A stretch of DNA of 64,000 bases from TMED88 sp964515335 (GCA_964515335.1 CAZETS010000026.1:1-64000), one strand, 5' to 3'; shown: positions 51,632 through 60,879, counted from the first letter of the stretch. The notes: generated from the letters alone by a model not told the origin. Numbers and translations: made by a program.

Positions 51632-52855
51632 ATGAGCAGTCGCAAGGCGCACATCGCAGGCGTCGGCGAGACGAAGTACGCGCGCTGGGGGAAGATCGGC
51701 GACGTCAGCGAGCACGCGCTCGCCTGCCAGGCCATCCAGCGCGCCGTCGCCGACGCGGGTCTCGAGATGGACGACGTCGACGGGCTCGCCTCGTTCGCCG
51801 AAGACCGCAACGAGGCCACCTTCCTCGCCGCCGAGCTCGGCCTGCCTGCGCTCCGCTACGCCAACATGGTGTGGCTGCCGGGGGGTGGCGGTGGCTGCGC
51901 GGCGGTGGGCAACGCCGCGATGGCGGTGGAGACCGGGCAGGCCGAGGTGGTGGTCGTCTACCGGTCGCTCTGCCAGGGGCAGTTCTTCCGCTTCGGCACC
52001 GGCGGCGTCGACGCCTCGGCGCCCGCGGATCCGCGGCCGCCGACCGTCCAGCAGGCGAATTCGCTGATGCTCGCCTCGATGGGCTTCGCGATGCCCTACG
52101 GCCTGATCATGGCCGCGGCCGCCTACGCGCTGCCGACGCGGCGGCACATGCACCTCTACGGCACCACCAGCGAGCAGCTCGGCCGGCTGGCGGTGACGTT
52201 TCGCGAGCACGCGAGCCGCAATCCCCGGGCCGTGATGGGCGGCAAGCCGATGACGCTCGCCGACCACCAGGCCTCCCCGATGATCGCCGACCCGCACCGG
52301 CTCTTCGACTGCTGCCTCGAGAGCGACGGCGCCTGTGCGGTGGTGGTCACGACCGGGGAGCGGGCGCGAGACCTCGCCAAGCGGCCGGTCGAGATCGTCG
52401 CCAGTGAGCAGGGCGCGCCGCAGGGCTACGCGTTCGGGCCGTTCACCAACGCCAACGTCGCGGACGAGATCTACGCCACCGGCGGCACCGAGGAGATGGC
52501 GCAGCGGCTCTGGGGCAAGGCGGGGGTCGGGCCGGGAGACGTCGACGTCGCGCAGATCTACGACCACTTCACCGGCTGCGTGCTGATGCAGATCGAGGAC
52601 TACGGGTTCTGCGAGCGAGGGGAGGGCGGAGCGTTCATCGAGAGCGGCGCGCTCTCGTGGCACGGCGGGAGCCTGCCCACCAACACCCACGGCGGGAGTC
52701 TCTCGGAGGCCTACATCCACGGGCTCAACCACGTGGTCGAGGGCGTGCGCGCGCTGCGCGGCGAGTCGACGAGCCCGGTGGAGGGCGCCGAGGTCTGCCT
52801 GGTCACGAGCGGCGCCTGCGTGCCCTCGAGTGCGCTGGTGCTGGGGCGAAGATGA
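51632..52855 (+). CDS. Thiolase-superfamily lipid-transfer protein (Ltp2-like aldolase)
   Basis: This 407-residue protein belongs to the SCP-x/Ltp branch of the thiolase superfamily: VSEHALACQAIQRAVADAGLEMDDVDGLASF, the Gly-rich CoA segment WLPGGGGGCAAVGNAAMAVETGQAE, and AQIYDHFTGCVLMQIEDYGFC with the Tyr used in Ltp2 retro-aldol cleavage. It ends PTNTHGGSLSEAYIHGLNHVVEGV. Ltp2 together with the DUF35 domain of ChsH2 releases the last side-chain unit of cholesterol as propionyl-CoA. The next gene (DUF35) overlaps its stop by ATGA, which strongly suggests that the two products form a complex. Confidence 0.92.
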   Translation: MSSRKAHIAGVGETKYARWGKIGDVSEHALACQAIQRAVADAGLEMDDVDGLASFAEDRNEATFLAAELGLPALRYANMVWLPGGGGGCAAVGNAAMAVETGQAEVVVVYRSLCQGQFFRFGTGGVDASAPADPRPPTVQQANSLMLASMGFAMPYGLIMAAAAYALPTRRHMHLYGTTSEQLGRLAVTFREHASRNPRAVMGGKPMTLADHQASPMIADPHRLFDCCLESDGACAVVVTTGERARDLAKRPVEIVASEQGAPQGYAFGPFTNANVADEIYATGGTEEMAQRLWGKAGVGPGDVDVAQIYDHFTGCVLMQIEDYGFCERGEGGAFIESGALSWHGGSLPTNTHGGSLSEAYIHGLNHVVEGVRALRGESTSPVEGAEVCLVTSGACVPSSALVLGRR

Positions 52856-53271
52856 GCGAGCGGTTCTTTCCCGACGGCATGCCGCCGCCGCTGGCGGATT
52901 CGATCACGCTTCCCTTCTGGGAGGCCGCAGCCGAGCACCGGCTGGTCGTGCAGCGCTGTACGGCGTGCGGGCGGACACGGCTGCCGCCGAGTCCGCTCTG
53001 CCCGCAGTGCCGCTCGGAGGAGTCCGCTTGGCAGCCTGTGTCCGGGCGCGGCGAGGTCTACACGTACACGATCGTGCACCGACCCATCGCCGCCGAGCAG
53101 ACGCTGCCGTTCGTGGTCGCCGTGATCGCGCTCGAGGACTCCGGCGGGCTGCGGATCATCTCGAATCTGGTCGGCGTGGAGCCGGGGACGATCGAGATCG
53201 GGATGCCGGTCGAGCTGGTGTGGGAGGACATGAGCGCGGAGCTCGCCGTTCCGCGCTTTCGGCCGGCTTGA
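52852..53271 (+). CDS. DUF35 Zn-ribbon/OB-fold protein, equivalent to the C-terminal part of ChsH2
   Basis: This 139-residue protein has an N-terminal helix (LPFWEAAAEHRLVVQRC), a rubredoxin-like zinc ribbon with four cysteines (CTACGRT and CPQCRS) and an OB fold (GRGEVYTYTIVHRP, IGMPVELVWED). Such proteins bind acyl-CoA and pair with thiolases lacking a full active site. The overlap with the thiolase gene makes it the partner of that enzyme. In mycobacterial ChsH2 this domain is fused to the MaoC domain that is encoded separately here at 50621. Confidence 0.93.
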   Translation: MSERFFPDGMPPPLADSITLPFWEAAAEHRLVVQRCTACGRTRLPPSPLCPQCRSEESAWQPVSGRGEVYTYTIVHRPIAAEQTLPFVVAVIALEDSGGLRIISNLVGVEPGTIEIGMPVELVWEDMSAELAVPRFRPA

Positions 53272-53357
53272 CGGTTCTTGCCTGCCGGCGCGCGGCGGTG
53301 TCGCTCAGCGGCCAGGATCCGGCGCCGTCCGCGTAGGCGTCACTGCACTTCAGCGGG

Positions 53358-54131
53358 CTAGCACATCACCAGCCCGCCGTTGGGCGAGAGCCACTGGCCG
53401 GTCACGAACGCGCTCTCGTCGCTGGCGAGGTAGAGGGCCGCCTGCGCGATGTCCTCGGGCTGGCCCATGCGTCCGAGGGGCGTCGCGGCCAGCAGGCCGC
53501 GTAGCGCCGCTTCGGGAACGGCCTCGGTCATCGGCGTGTCGATGACGCCGGGGCAGATCGCGTTCACGCGGACGCCCAGCGGCCCGAACTGGCGGGCGCA
53601 CGCTCGCGTGAAGCTCAGCACGGCCCCCTTCGAGGCCGCGTAGTGGGGCGTTCCCTGCCCGTTGAGCGCCGCCATGCTCGAAAGGTTGACGATCGCGCCG
53701 CCCCGCTCGTCGCGTTGCAGGATGCGGACGGCCTCCCGGGTGCAGAGGAAGACGCCCTCGACGTTGATGGCCAGCATGCGGCGGAAAGCGTCGTCGCTCA
53801 TGTGGAGGATCTGCTGCTCGCCGCGCATCGCCGCGTCGAAGCCGTCGTCGGCGACCTGCGCGACACCCGCGTTGTTCACCAGCACATCGAGCCCGCCGAA
53901 GGCGGCATCGATTTCGGCGAAGGCGCCGGCTACCGACGAGGCGCTCGACACGTCGACTTCGACGGCGACGTGCCCGGTCCCCTCGATCCCGCCGATGGCG
54001 GCCTTCGCCGCGTCCTTGCGAATGTCGAGCAGAGCCACGCGTGCGCCTTCTTCGGCGAAGCGCTCCGCGATCGCCTTGCCGATCCCCGAACCGGCCCCCG
54101 TCACCACGGCGGTCCTGCCTTCGAGTCTCAT
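53358..54131 (-). CDS. Short-chain dehydrogenase/reductase
   Basis: This 257-residue classical SDR has the NAD(P) motif TGAGSGIG at residues 12-19, Asp after the second strand (LLDIRKDA, favouring NAD), NNAG near 88, catalytic Ser in VNLSSMAAL and YAASK (Tyr and Lys). The C-terminal PGVIDTPMT and FVTGQWLSPNGG segments are usual. It would oxidise a hydroxyacyl or hydroxysteroid substrate; the exact one is unknown. Its ribosome-binding region is preceded by a run of GAAGA repeats (54156-54180), unusual for this genome. Confidence 0.94.
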   Translation of the reverse strand: MRLEGRTAVVTGAGSGIGKAIAERFAEEGARVALLDIRKDAAKAAIGGIEGTGHVAVEVDVSSASSVAGAFAEIDAAFGGLDVLVNNAGVAQVADDGFDAAMRGEQQILHMSDDAFRRMLAINVEGVFLCTREAVRILQRDERGGAIVNLSSMAALNGQGTPHYAASKGAVLSFTRACARQFGPLGVRVNAICPGVIDTPMTEAVPEAALRGLLAATPLGRMGQPEDIAQAALYLASDESAFVTGQWLSPNGGLVMC

Positions 54132-54155
54132 TCTCTCGGTTCTCCTCTTCGCCTC

Positions 54156-54180
54156 TCTTCTCTTCTCTTCTCTTCTCTTC
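54156..54180. repeat. Pentanucleotide repeat (TCTTC)5 upstream of the SDR gene
   Basis: Five perfect TCTTC units on the + strand read as (GAAGA)5 on the coding strand of the SDR gene, ending 25 bases before its ATG. The purine run resembles repeated weak Shine-Dalgarno sequences. A change in copy number would alter the leader without touching the protein. Confidence 0.85.
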
Positions 54181-54195
54181 GCTATCCGCGCGTGG

Positions 54196-55620
54196 CTACC
54201 GGCTCGCGAGGGTCTCCTCGAACAGCCGGTGGATCTCGTCGATCCGGTCGTCGAGCTCTTCGCGCGTCCAGTCGGCGGTGGGAATCGGCGGCAGCACGAC
54301 GACTTCGACCGTCGCCGGGCGGATCACCACGCCGTCTCGGGGCAGGGCGTCGAGCGAGTTCTTCAACACCACCGGCACGATCGGCACGCCGGCCGCCATC
54401 GCCATGTGGAAAGCGCCCTTCTTGAACCTGCCGAGCTTCTGCGTGGCGCTTCGCGTGCCCTCGGGCGCGATCACGACCGAGAGGCCCGCGCGCATCGCCT
54501 CGACGGCCGGCTCGAGCGCCTCGATGGCCTTCTCCCTGTCGCCGCGGTCGACGAACACGACGCCCGCGGCCTTCATGAGCGGGCCCAGTATCGGTGTGGC
54601 CTCGAGCTCCTTCTTGGCGACGCCCACCACGTCGCGGCGGATCAGCCGGGCCATCAGGAGCGAGTCGAGCCCGCTCTGGTGGTTGAAGATGAAGACGGCC
54701 GGCCGGTGCGACCAGAGGTGCTCCTGGCCGTCGATGTCGAGCTCGACGCCGGTGATCTTCGTGGCGAGCTCGGCGTAGGTCGACAGCATCAGGTCGGCGC
54801 CCTGGCGCAGGCTGCCGCTCGCCAGCGCCGCCGGCAGGCCGACCATCGCCGCGGGGCCGAGCGACGCCAGCGAACCCACGAGCCCGGCGATCTCGCGCGG
54901 CCCGGGGCGACCGCGGCTGTCGAACCGATACACCGGCCAGCCGCGGCGCGAGCCGACGCGCGAGAGCTCGGAATCCGGATTGACGAGGCGCGGCTTGCCG
55001 ACGATGTCGAGCAGCGAGATGTCGTCGTGGCTGTCCGAGTAGAAGTAGCTCTGCGCGAGATCCACGTCGTGCTGCTCGGCGAACGCCCGGGCGGCCGTGG
55101 CCTTGCCCTCCTGCCAGCAGGCGGGCCGCTGGACCCGGCCGGTGAAGCGGCCCTGCTCGAACTCGAGCTCCGTGCAGAGGACGTGCTCGATGCCGAGCTC
55201 CCGGGCCAGAGCGTCGATCTGGAAGTGCGTCGCCGACGACACGATCGCCACCGTGTGTCCCTGCTGCTGGTGGGCCTCGACGAGAGCGCGCGACTCGGGG
55301 TAGATGTCGGTCACGAGGTGCTTCGAGAAGACGCGCTCGCCCTGCTCGAGCAGCTCTTGCTCGGTGAGACCGATCATGTCCGTGGAGGTCTCTTCGATGA
55401 AGCTCGGGAAGCTGGTCTGTCTGGCGCCAAACCGGAAGGTGCTGCCGAGCGCCCTGGCGGTGCTTCCGAGCGAAAAGCCCTCGTTGGCGAACTTGTCCTT
55501 CATGAAGCCCGCCGCCGAGAATCCGGCGATCAGCGTGCGGTCGACGTCGAAGAAGGCGCCGGTCTTCGGCCCGTTCGGTGAACGGTCGATCTCTTGGGTC
55601 AGCTCTCTGCGCGAAGGCAT
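54196..55620 (-). CDS. HAD-IB phosphatase fused to 1-acylglycerol-3-phosphate acyltransferase (PlsC-like)
   Basis: This 474-residue two-domain protein starts behind an AGGAG site. Residues about 20-235 are a HAD-IB hydrolase: FFDVDRTL (nucleophile Asp), SSATHF and YFYSDSHDDISLL. Residues about 270-470 are an LPLAT acyltransferase: FIFNHQSGLDS (NHxxxxD), VVFVDRGDREKA and IAPEGTRSAT. Such fusions acylate lysophosphatidate, and the HAD part might then dephosphorylate a lipid or serine-like phosphate. Together with the PlsB-like gene just upstream it supplies both acyl groups of phosphatidate. Confidence 0.94.
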   Translation of the reverse strand: MPSRRELTQEIDRSPNGPKTGAFFDVDRTLIAGFSAAGFMKDKFANEGFSLGSTARALGSTFRFGARQTSFPSFIEETSTDMIGLTEQELLEQGERVFSKHLVTDIYPESRALVEAHQQQGHTVAIVSSATHFQIDALARELGIEHVLCTELEFEQGRFTGRVQRPACWQEGKATAARAFAEQHDVDLAQSYFYSDSHDDISLLDIVGKPRLVNPDSELSRVGSRRGWPVYRFDSRGRPGPREIAGLVGSLASLGPAAMVGLPAALASGSLRQGADLMLSTYAELATKITGVELDIDGQEHLWSHRPAVFIFNHQSGLDSLLMARLIRRDVVGVAKKELEATPILGPLMKAAGVVFVDRGDREKAIEALEPAVEAMRAGLSVVIAPEGTRSATQKLGRFKKGAFHMAMAAGVPIVPVVLKNSLDALPRDGVVIRPATVEVVVLPPIPTADWTREELDDRIDEIHRLFEETLASR

Positions 55621-55653
55621 GCGGGGTGCTCCTCTCGATGGGGAGCGGGGGCG

Positions 55654-58008
55654 CTAGCTCAGCGCTCCCGCTCGGCGGGCGGATGCCAGCGCGTCGATCG
55701 CGTCGATGCGCCGGATCGTGTCCTGCAGCTCGTGGGCGTGGCGCAGCCGGCGTTCGGCCAGCGTCGCGGGATCGCCCTCGAGCAGCTGAAGGTTCTCGGC
55801 GAGCTTGACGCCGTTCTGCAGCAACGACTTCGAGACGGACTCGGCGCTGCGGATCCTGCGCTGGCGCAGGTACTGCTTGCCCCAGGCCAGGCAATCCCGT
55901 ACCAGGTCGGCCTCGGCGGTGACGGTGGCCTCCTCCAGCACGGCCAGGCGGTCGGCCACGACCGAGTACGCTTCGAAGAAGGCGCGCAGCGTGCGGTGCG
56001 CGTGGAAGGGCCGGATCGATTCGAGCAGCTCGCGCGCTTCGTCGGGATCGTCGATGCGCTCCTCCCAGTCGCGCGCGTGCAGGGCCAGCTCGTCGCGCAG
56101 CTCCTGGACGAACTGCTCCTTGTCGGAGAAGAAGAACTCGAACTTCAGCAGATCGCGCAGCCGCATGGCCTCGTCCCAGAACGTGCGCGCGCCCTCGCCG
56201 ACGGCCGCGTCGGCTGTCCGCAGAAGCGCGAGCTCGCCGATCGCGCCCGTGGTCAGGAAGTGGATCACGGTGTTGCGGTAGTAGGCGGCGGCGAGGTGCT
56301 GGTCGGGCGCAACCGAGTAGATCAGCTCCGGGCCCTCGTCGAAGCGGATCAGGACGCCGCTCTGCACGAGCAGGTCGAGGGTGCCGCGCACGACGTCCAG
56401 CGAGTCGAAGCGCAGCTTCTCGGTGGTGGGCAGCCCGCGGCTCGTCACGTAGCCGGCCAGGTCGACCAGCGCGCGTTGGATCTCGGCCAGGCTCATGGCG
56501 CGGTCGCCCGCGCCAAGCATCGCGAGCATGGCGAGCGAGATCGGCGTGACCGGCGTGACGCGGTTGATCCGCGCGCACACCTCGAAGGCGAGCTTCGGCA
56601 CCGCCAGCTCGTCGTCCATCTCGTCGCGGCCGGGTGGGCCGAGTGCGTCGCGCAGCGAGAGCGGCTCTCCGAATCTCAGATCGATGTTGCCGTACTTGAA
56701 GCCGAGGTTCCGGAGGAACTTGAACAGCCAACCGACGCCTTCGCTCTGCTTCGCGGCCCCGCGTTGCTCGGCCACGTAGTCGCCGACGTCGGAGATCTGA
56801 TCGTAGGCGACGGAGACGGGGATCAGCACGACGTCGTCGCTCTTGCGGCGCAGATACGAGTCGACCACGTAGGCGAGCAGCCCGTAGCGCGGCGGCAGCA
56901 GCTTGCCCGACCGAGAGCGTCCGCCCTCGATGAACCACTGCAGCGGAAAGCGCTTCTCGATCAGGAAGTCGATGTAGCTGCGCAGGACGAACTTGTAGGT
57001 CTCGTTGTCCTTGAAGCTGCGGCGAATGAAGAAGATCCCGGCGCGGCGCGCGATCGGCCCCGTCGGAAAGAAGTTCATGTTGTCGCCCCCGGCCGTGTGG
57101 CTGGGGGGCAGCCCCGCTTCGTGCAGCGCGCGGAAGACGACGGCGTGGTCGAGGTTCGACTTGTGGGTCGGCAGGAAGACGACCGGGTGCCGCAGCGTCA
57201 GCTCCCGCACGCGATCCATCTCACTCGGGTCGATCCTGAGCTCGTCGTACCCGCGCGTCGACGACGAGCGCATGAGCCGGGCGAACACGTCGATCCAGAG
57301 CGGGCTCTGGTTGGCGGCGATCTCGCGCAAATAGCGTTCGGCGTCGCGGCCGACGCGGTTGGCCGGCCGGTCGAGCTGGCGCGCGAGGCGCTCGATTCCG
57401 CCGAGAAAAGACGGGCGCGTGAGGATCTCCTCCTCGAGGAAGCGCGGGATCTTGTAGCGGCCGCCGCGCAGGCTGCGTTCGGCACGGTCGAGGGCCAGCG
57501 CCGCCTGGCGGGTGACGAACCGGCCGAGTCCGGTGGTCTCGGCGACGTCGGAGCCCACCGCCTCCTGCCAGCGCTGGCGCAGCTCCGACTCCGACGCGGG
57601 CGCGCCCGCCACGACCTGGTACCGGTCCGGTGAGAAGCGCCGGACGAAACGGGCGCGCAGCCGGCTCGGATCGCGCGGGTCACCGAAGCTGAACAAGTCG
57701 GAGAAGCCCGCCTCCCGGCGCCCATCGCCCTCGGGCGCGAGCCAGACCACGCGCAGCGGCGCGAGCAGGGGATCGTCGTCGGTGGAGAGGGCGGACTCGA
57801 GGGCGTCCGGCCGCCAGGCGCGCGGGCGCCGTGAGCTCGGAATGCGGATCGTGGCGACTGTGTTCGCGTCGACCGACTCGGGCCGGTTCGACTCGATCCA
57901 CTCGCTCAGAATCTTCTCGTCGAGCGCGGAGGCGGCGTCGAGCAGGAAGAGCAGGCGGCGGGTCGGCTGGCTCGGCCATCCGGCGGCGCGGGGGGGAGTG
58001 GATGCCAT
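55654..58008 (-). CDS. plsB: Glycerol-3-phosphate acyltransferase (PlsB-like)
   Basis: This 784-residue protein is of near-normal PlsB length. The acyltransferase motifs are in the expected order: FLPTHKSNLDHAVVF (HxxxxD), GPIARRAGIFFIRRSF, FIEGGRSRSGKLLPPRYG and VVLIPVSVAYDQI. A long N-terminal helical region and a C-terminal helical region flank them as in E. coli PlsB. It adds the first acyl chain to glycerol-3-phosphate using acyl-CoA or acyl-ACP. The HAD-PlsC fusion gene follows 33 bases downstream in the same direction, so both steps are co-expressed. Confidence 0.92.
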   Translation of the reverse strand: MASTPPRAAGWPSQPTRRLLFLLDAASALDEKILSEWIESNRPESVDANTVATIRIPSSRRPRAWRPDALESALSTDDDPLLAPLRVVWLAPEGDGRREAGFSDLFSFGDPRDPSRLRARFVRRFSPDRYQVVAGAPASESELRQRWQEAVGSDVAETTGLGRFVTRQAALALDRAERSLRGGRYKIPRFLEEEILTRPSFLGGIERLARQLDRPANRVGRDAERYLREIAANQSPLWIDVFARLMRSSSTRGYDELRIDPSEMDRVRELTLRHPVVFLPTHKSNLDHAVVFRALHEAGLPPSHTAGGDNMNFFPTGPIARRAGIFFIRRSFKDNETYKFVLRSYIDFLIEKRFPLQWFIEGGRSRSGKLLPPRYGLLAYVVDSYLRRKSDDVVLIPVSVAYDQISDVGDYVAEQRGAAKQSEGVGWLFKFLRNLGFKYGNIDLRFGEPLSLRDALGPPGRDEMDDELAVPKLAFEVCARINRVTPVTPISLAMLAMLGAGDRAMSLAEIQRALVDLAGYVTSRGLPTTEKLRFDSLDVVRGTLDLLVQSGVLIRFDEGPELIYSVAPDQHLAAAYYRNTVIHFLTTGAIGELALLRTADAAVGEGARTFWDEAMRLRDLLKFEFFFSDKEQFVQELRDELALHARDWEERIDDPDEARELLESIRPFHAHRTLRAFFEAYSVVADRLAVLEEATVTAEADLVRDCLAWGKQYLRQRRIRSAESVSKSLLQNGVKLAENLQLLEGDPATLAERRLRHAHELQDTIRRIDAIDALASARRAGALS

Positions 58009-58128
58009 CGGCGGGCTCCGTTGGACGCTCTTTCGTCCCCATGGATAGGACGCTCTCGGAGATGATTCAAATGAGCAGAGGTCGTGAGCATCATGCGCCG
58101 AATGGAGTTGTCTGCGGTGGGCCTGAAG

Positions 58129-60024
58129 CTACTCGGGCAACGGCACGTTCTTGCAGAGCCCGTCCTCGACGGTGACGTACTCGTCGCGGGTGATCGCTCG
58201 GGCGTACACCGCCATTTCGCCGTAGATTTCGCAGCGCTCCTGAGGCGACTCGAACCGCTCGTCGCTCGAGACCGCTGCGACGACCTGCGCCTCGGTGACC
58301 GTCTCGTTCGAGATCCACATGCCGCGGTCTTTCGCGCTGTCGAGGACGAGAAACCTGCCCGCCCCGGCACGCCAGGCGGGCCAGGGCGCCGAGTCGGGGG
58401 CGTCGTTCGGATCGCCACTGCGCGCGAGGGCGGACCAGTAGTCCATCATGCGGTGGGCCAACTCGAGCGCAGCCTCGCGTGACTCGTCGGGAAACACGTA
58501 GTCGGAGGCCTGCCCCAGATTCAGGGTGCCGAACACGAAGGGCAGCTCGATGGCGTGGGCTGCGCCGAGCAGGCGCGAGAGGTCGGCCCAGAGAAAGTGT
58601 CCTTCCTCGTCCCAATCGAAGCGGTACACCCAGACCGGGCTGCGCCCCGAGAGGGCAATGGCTTCGGCGGGTTCGTCGGCGCCGCTCGCCTTCCAGAGCT
58701 TCGCGCCGTACTCGGCGGAGAGGTCGTACATCCGCTCGTTCCTGAACCAGAGCGGCATCGGGCCCATGTGTGCGACGTGGCGCGAGCTCGGCATCATGAA
58801 GAGCTTGGTCTCGTCGCGGTTGGTTCCGAAGATCGCCGGCACGGCGTTGAATCGACCCGCTGCCAGGAGCTTCTCGATTGCGCCGGCGGGCAGGACGCGC
58901 CCGTCACGGATCAGCGCGGGCGCGTCGTACATGCCACCGAACCCCTCGTCGGTGAATCGGGCGAGCAGCTCGGCGGGCGACCGGCCGCGCAGGTAGGCGC
59001 CCACCTCGAGCGGCCGCATGCCGGCCAGGTGTTGCTTCGCGTCCGCGCGATCGCGCGCGCTCCCGTCGGCGACGAGCAGGCCGTAGAGCAGCTCCGCCGA
59101 GCTGTTGGGATGGCCGGGGGGCTCTTCGTCGACCGCGTTGCGGGCCTCGTGGCCCGAGACGGTCTGCGTCGAGCCGCTCTGGGCGATTGCGGCGTGGAAG
59201 AGGCCCGCGGCGCGTGGCGACACGAGTAGGGCGAAGACGTTCTGGCCGCCGGCCGACTCGCCGAAGAGGGTGACCCGACCCGGATCGCCGCCGAACGCGG
59301 CGATGTTGTCGCGCACCCACTCGAGGGCGCGAATGGTGTCGAGCGTTCCGTAGTTGCCCGAGCGGTCGTCCGAACTCGACCCCGGTCCGTGGAGCGCCTC
59401 GTGGTGGAACCAGCCGAGCACGCCGAGGCGGTAGTGGACGGTCACTACGACGACGTCCTGGCGCACCGCGAGCGTGCTCGCGTCGTAGAGGTGGGCGTCG
59501 CCGACCGAGTTGCCGCCGCCGTGGATCCAGAAGAGCACCGGGCGGCGCTCGCCGCCGCTCGGCACCGCGTCGGTCGCGAAGCGCGGCGCATGGACGTTCA
59601 GGTAGAGGCAGTCCTCGCTGCCGCGGATGTCGGTCTCCGCCTGGCCTTCGGACCCGCCCATGGGACCGGCGAGCTGGATGCAGGGCTCGGCGTAGGCGAG
59701 CGCCTCCCGTGTGCCTTCCCAGGCCGCCGGCGGCTGGGGGGCGCGCCAGCGCAGCGGCCCGACGGGTGGCGCCGCGAACGGGATGCCGCGCCAGACGTGG
59801 GCGCCGGCGTCGCTCGAGAAGCCGATCAAGTCGCCCTCGGCGACGCGGCGGCGGGTCGCTGGGTCGGCGGTGGGCGGCGGCTCGGGATCGGGCGCGCAGG
59901 CCGCGAGCGTCACGACGCACAGCAGCGACGACACGACCACGAGCCACGCTCGCGTCGCTCGTGCAGGCCGAGCGGCGACCGGCCGGGTTGCGGATCGCAC
60001 GATGGGGAGGGGATCGTTTCGCAC
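58129..60024 (-). CDS. Carboxylesterase type B, lipoprotein
   Basis: This 631-residue protein starts at GTG 60024; a lipoprotein signal (VVVSSLLCVVTLAACAPD) puts it on the cell envelope, probably the outer membrane. The alpha/beta-hydrolase features of type B esterases are clear: EDCLYLNVHAP, the oxyanion segment WIHGGGNSVGD, and LFGESAGGQN with the nucleophile Ser. It would release acyl or alcohol groups from external esters such as steryl or xenobiotic esters. The first gene on the divergent strand, a crotonase, starts 74 bases away. Confidence 0.93.
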   Translation of the reverse strand: MRNDPLPIVRSATRPVAARPARATRAWLVVVSSLLCVVTLAACAPDPEPPPTADPATRRRVAEGDLIGFSSDAGAHVWRGIPFAAPPVGPLRWRAPQPPAAWEGTREALAYAEPCIQLAGPMGGSEGQAETDIRGSEDCLYLNVHAPRFATDAVPSGGERRPVLFWIHGGGNSVGDAHLYDASTLAVRQDVVVVTVHYRLGVLGWFHHEALHGPGSSSDDRSGNYGTLDTIRALEWVRDNIAAFGGDPGRVTLFGESAGGQNVFALLVSPRAAGLFHAAIAQSGSTQTVSGHEARNAVDEEPPGHPNSSAELLYGLLVADGSARDRADAKQHLAGMRPLEVGAYLRGRSPAELLARFTDEGFGGMYDAPALIRDGRVLPAGAIEKLLAAGRFNAVPAIFGTNRDETKLFMMPSSRHVAHMGPMPLWFRNERMYDLSAEYGAKLWKASGADEPAEAIALSGRSPVWVYRFDWDEEGHFLWADLSRLLGAAHAIELPFVFGTLNLGQASDYVFPDESREAALELAHRMMDYWSALARSGDPNDAPDSAPWPAWRAGAGRFLVLDSAKDRGMWISNETVTEAQVVAAVSSDERFESPQERCEIYGEMAVYARAITRDEYVTVEDGLCKNVPLPE

Positions 60025-60098
60025 TGCGGGCCTCGGGAGATCTGGCTCGGCACGAGTATCCCATGCGCTCGGGCAACGCGCTCGCCTACAGTCCCGGC

Positions 60099-60866
60099 AT
60101 GGACCCTACATGGACGGAGTCGCGACACGGCCGGATCGCCGTGTTGACCTTCGAGCGACCGCCTCGCAACTGGATGAGCGTCCGCTCCATGAGCGAGCTC
60201 GTCGATCATCTCGAACGCCTCGCGAAAGCGACCGACGAGGTGTCGGTGGTGATGCTCACCGGCGGCGTCGACGGCTACTTCATCGCGCACGCCGACCTCG
60301 ACGACCTCGCGCGCATTGCGCGCGGCGAGGATGTGGGCGGCGACCTCGGCTCGTGGACGAAGGCGCTCGGGCTGCTCGAGTCGATCCCCCAACCGACGGT
60401 GGCCGCGATCGACGGTCAGGCGTGGGGCGGGGGCTGCGAGACCGCACTGGCGTGCACGATGCGGATCGGCTCGGAGCGGGCGCATCTCGGTCAGCCGGAG
60501 GTTTCGGTGGGCATCATTCCCGGTGCCGGCGGCACGCAGCGGCTGCCGCGCCTCGTGGGTCCGGCCGTCGGCGCGGAGCTCTGCCTGAGCGGCCGGGTGA
60601 TCGACGCCGCCGAGGCGCAGCGCATCGGCCTGCTGAACGCCGTGCTGCCGAGCGAAGGATTCGTCGCCGCGGCGGTCGACTGGTGCGAGCGCATGGCGCG
60701 GCATCCCGGCCCCGCGCTGTTCGCCGCGAAGCGGGCGGTGGTGGACGGGCTGCGCGTGCCGCTCGACGAGGGGCTGAGGCTGGAGGGGAGGCTGTTCGCC
60801 GCGCTCAACGCCTCGGAAGAGGCGAGGGCGTTGAACGAGGCCGTGCCGAGGCCCGGCGACGCCTAG
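60099..60866 (+). CDS. Enoyl-CoA hydratase
   Basis: This 255-residue crotonase keeps both catalytic glutamates, unlike the two other crotonases here: WGGGCETALACTMRIG and HLGQPEVSVGIIPGAGGTQRLPRLVG. It can therefore be a true beta-oxidation hydratase. The start at ATG 60099 is chosen because the longer open frame overlaps the divergent esterase gene; the ribosome-binding site is weak. It is convergent with the second Baeyer-Villiger-type monooxygenase gene. Confidence 0.92.
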   Translation: MDPTWTESRHGRIAVLTFERPPRNWMSVRSMSELVDHLERLAKATDEVSVVMLTGGVDGYFIAHADLDDLARIARGEDVGGDLGSWTKALGLLESIPQPTVAAIDGQAWGGGCETALACTMRIGSERAHLGQPEVSVGIIPGAGGTQRLPRLVGPAVGAELCLSGRVIDAAEAQRIGLLNAVLPSEGFVAAAVDWCERMARHPGPALFAAKRAVVDGLRVPLDEGLRLEGRLFAALNASEEARALNEAVPRPGDA

Positions 60867-60879
60867 CGGAGCCTGTCGG

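Noticed and set aside
50621..53271. Calling the genes chsH1, chsH2 and ltp2 outright
   Set aside because: The family and order match, but orthology cannot be shown by eye and the thiolase branch includes enzymes for other side chains, so symbols were left empty.
54156..54180. Possible CRISPR array
   Set aside because: The units are 5 bases long with no spacers, which is a simple sequence repeat.
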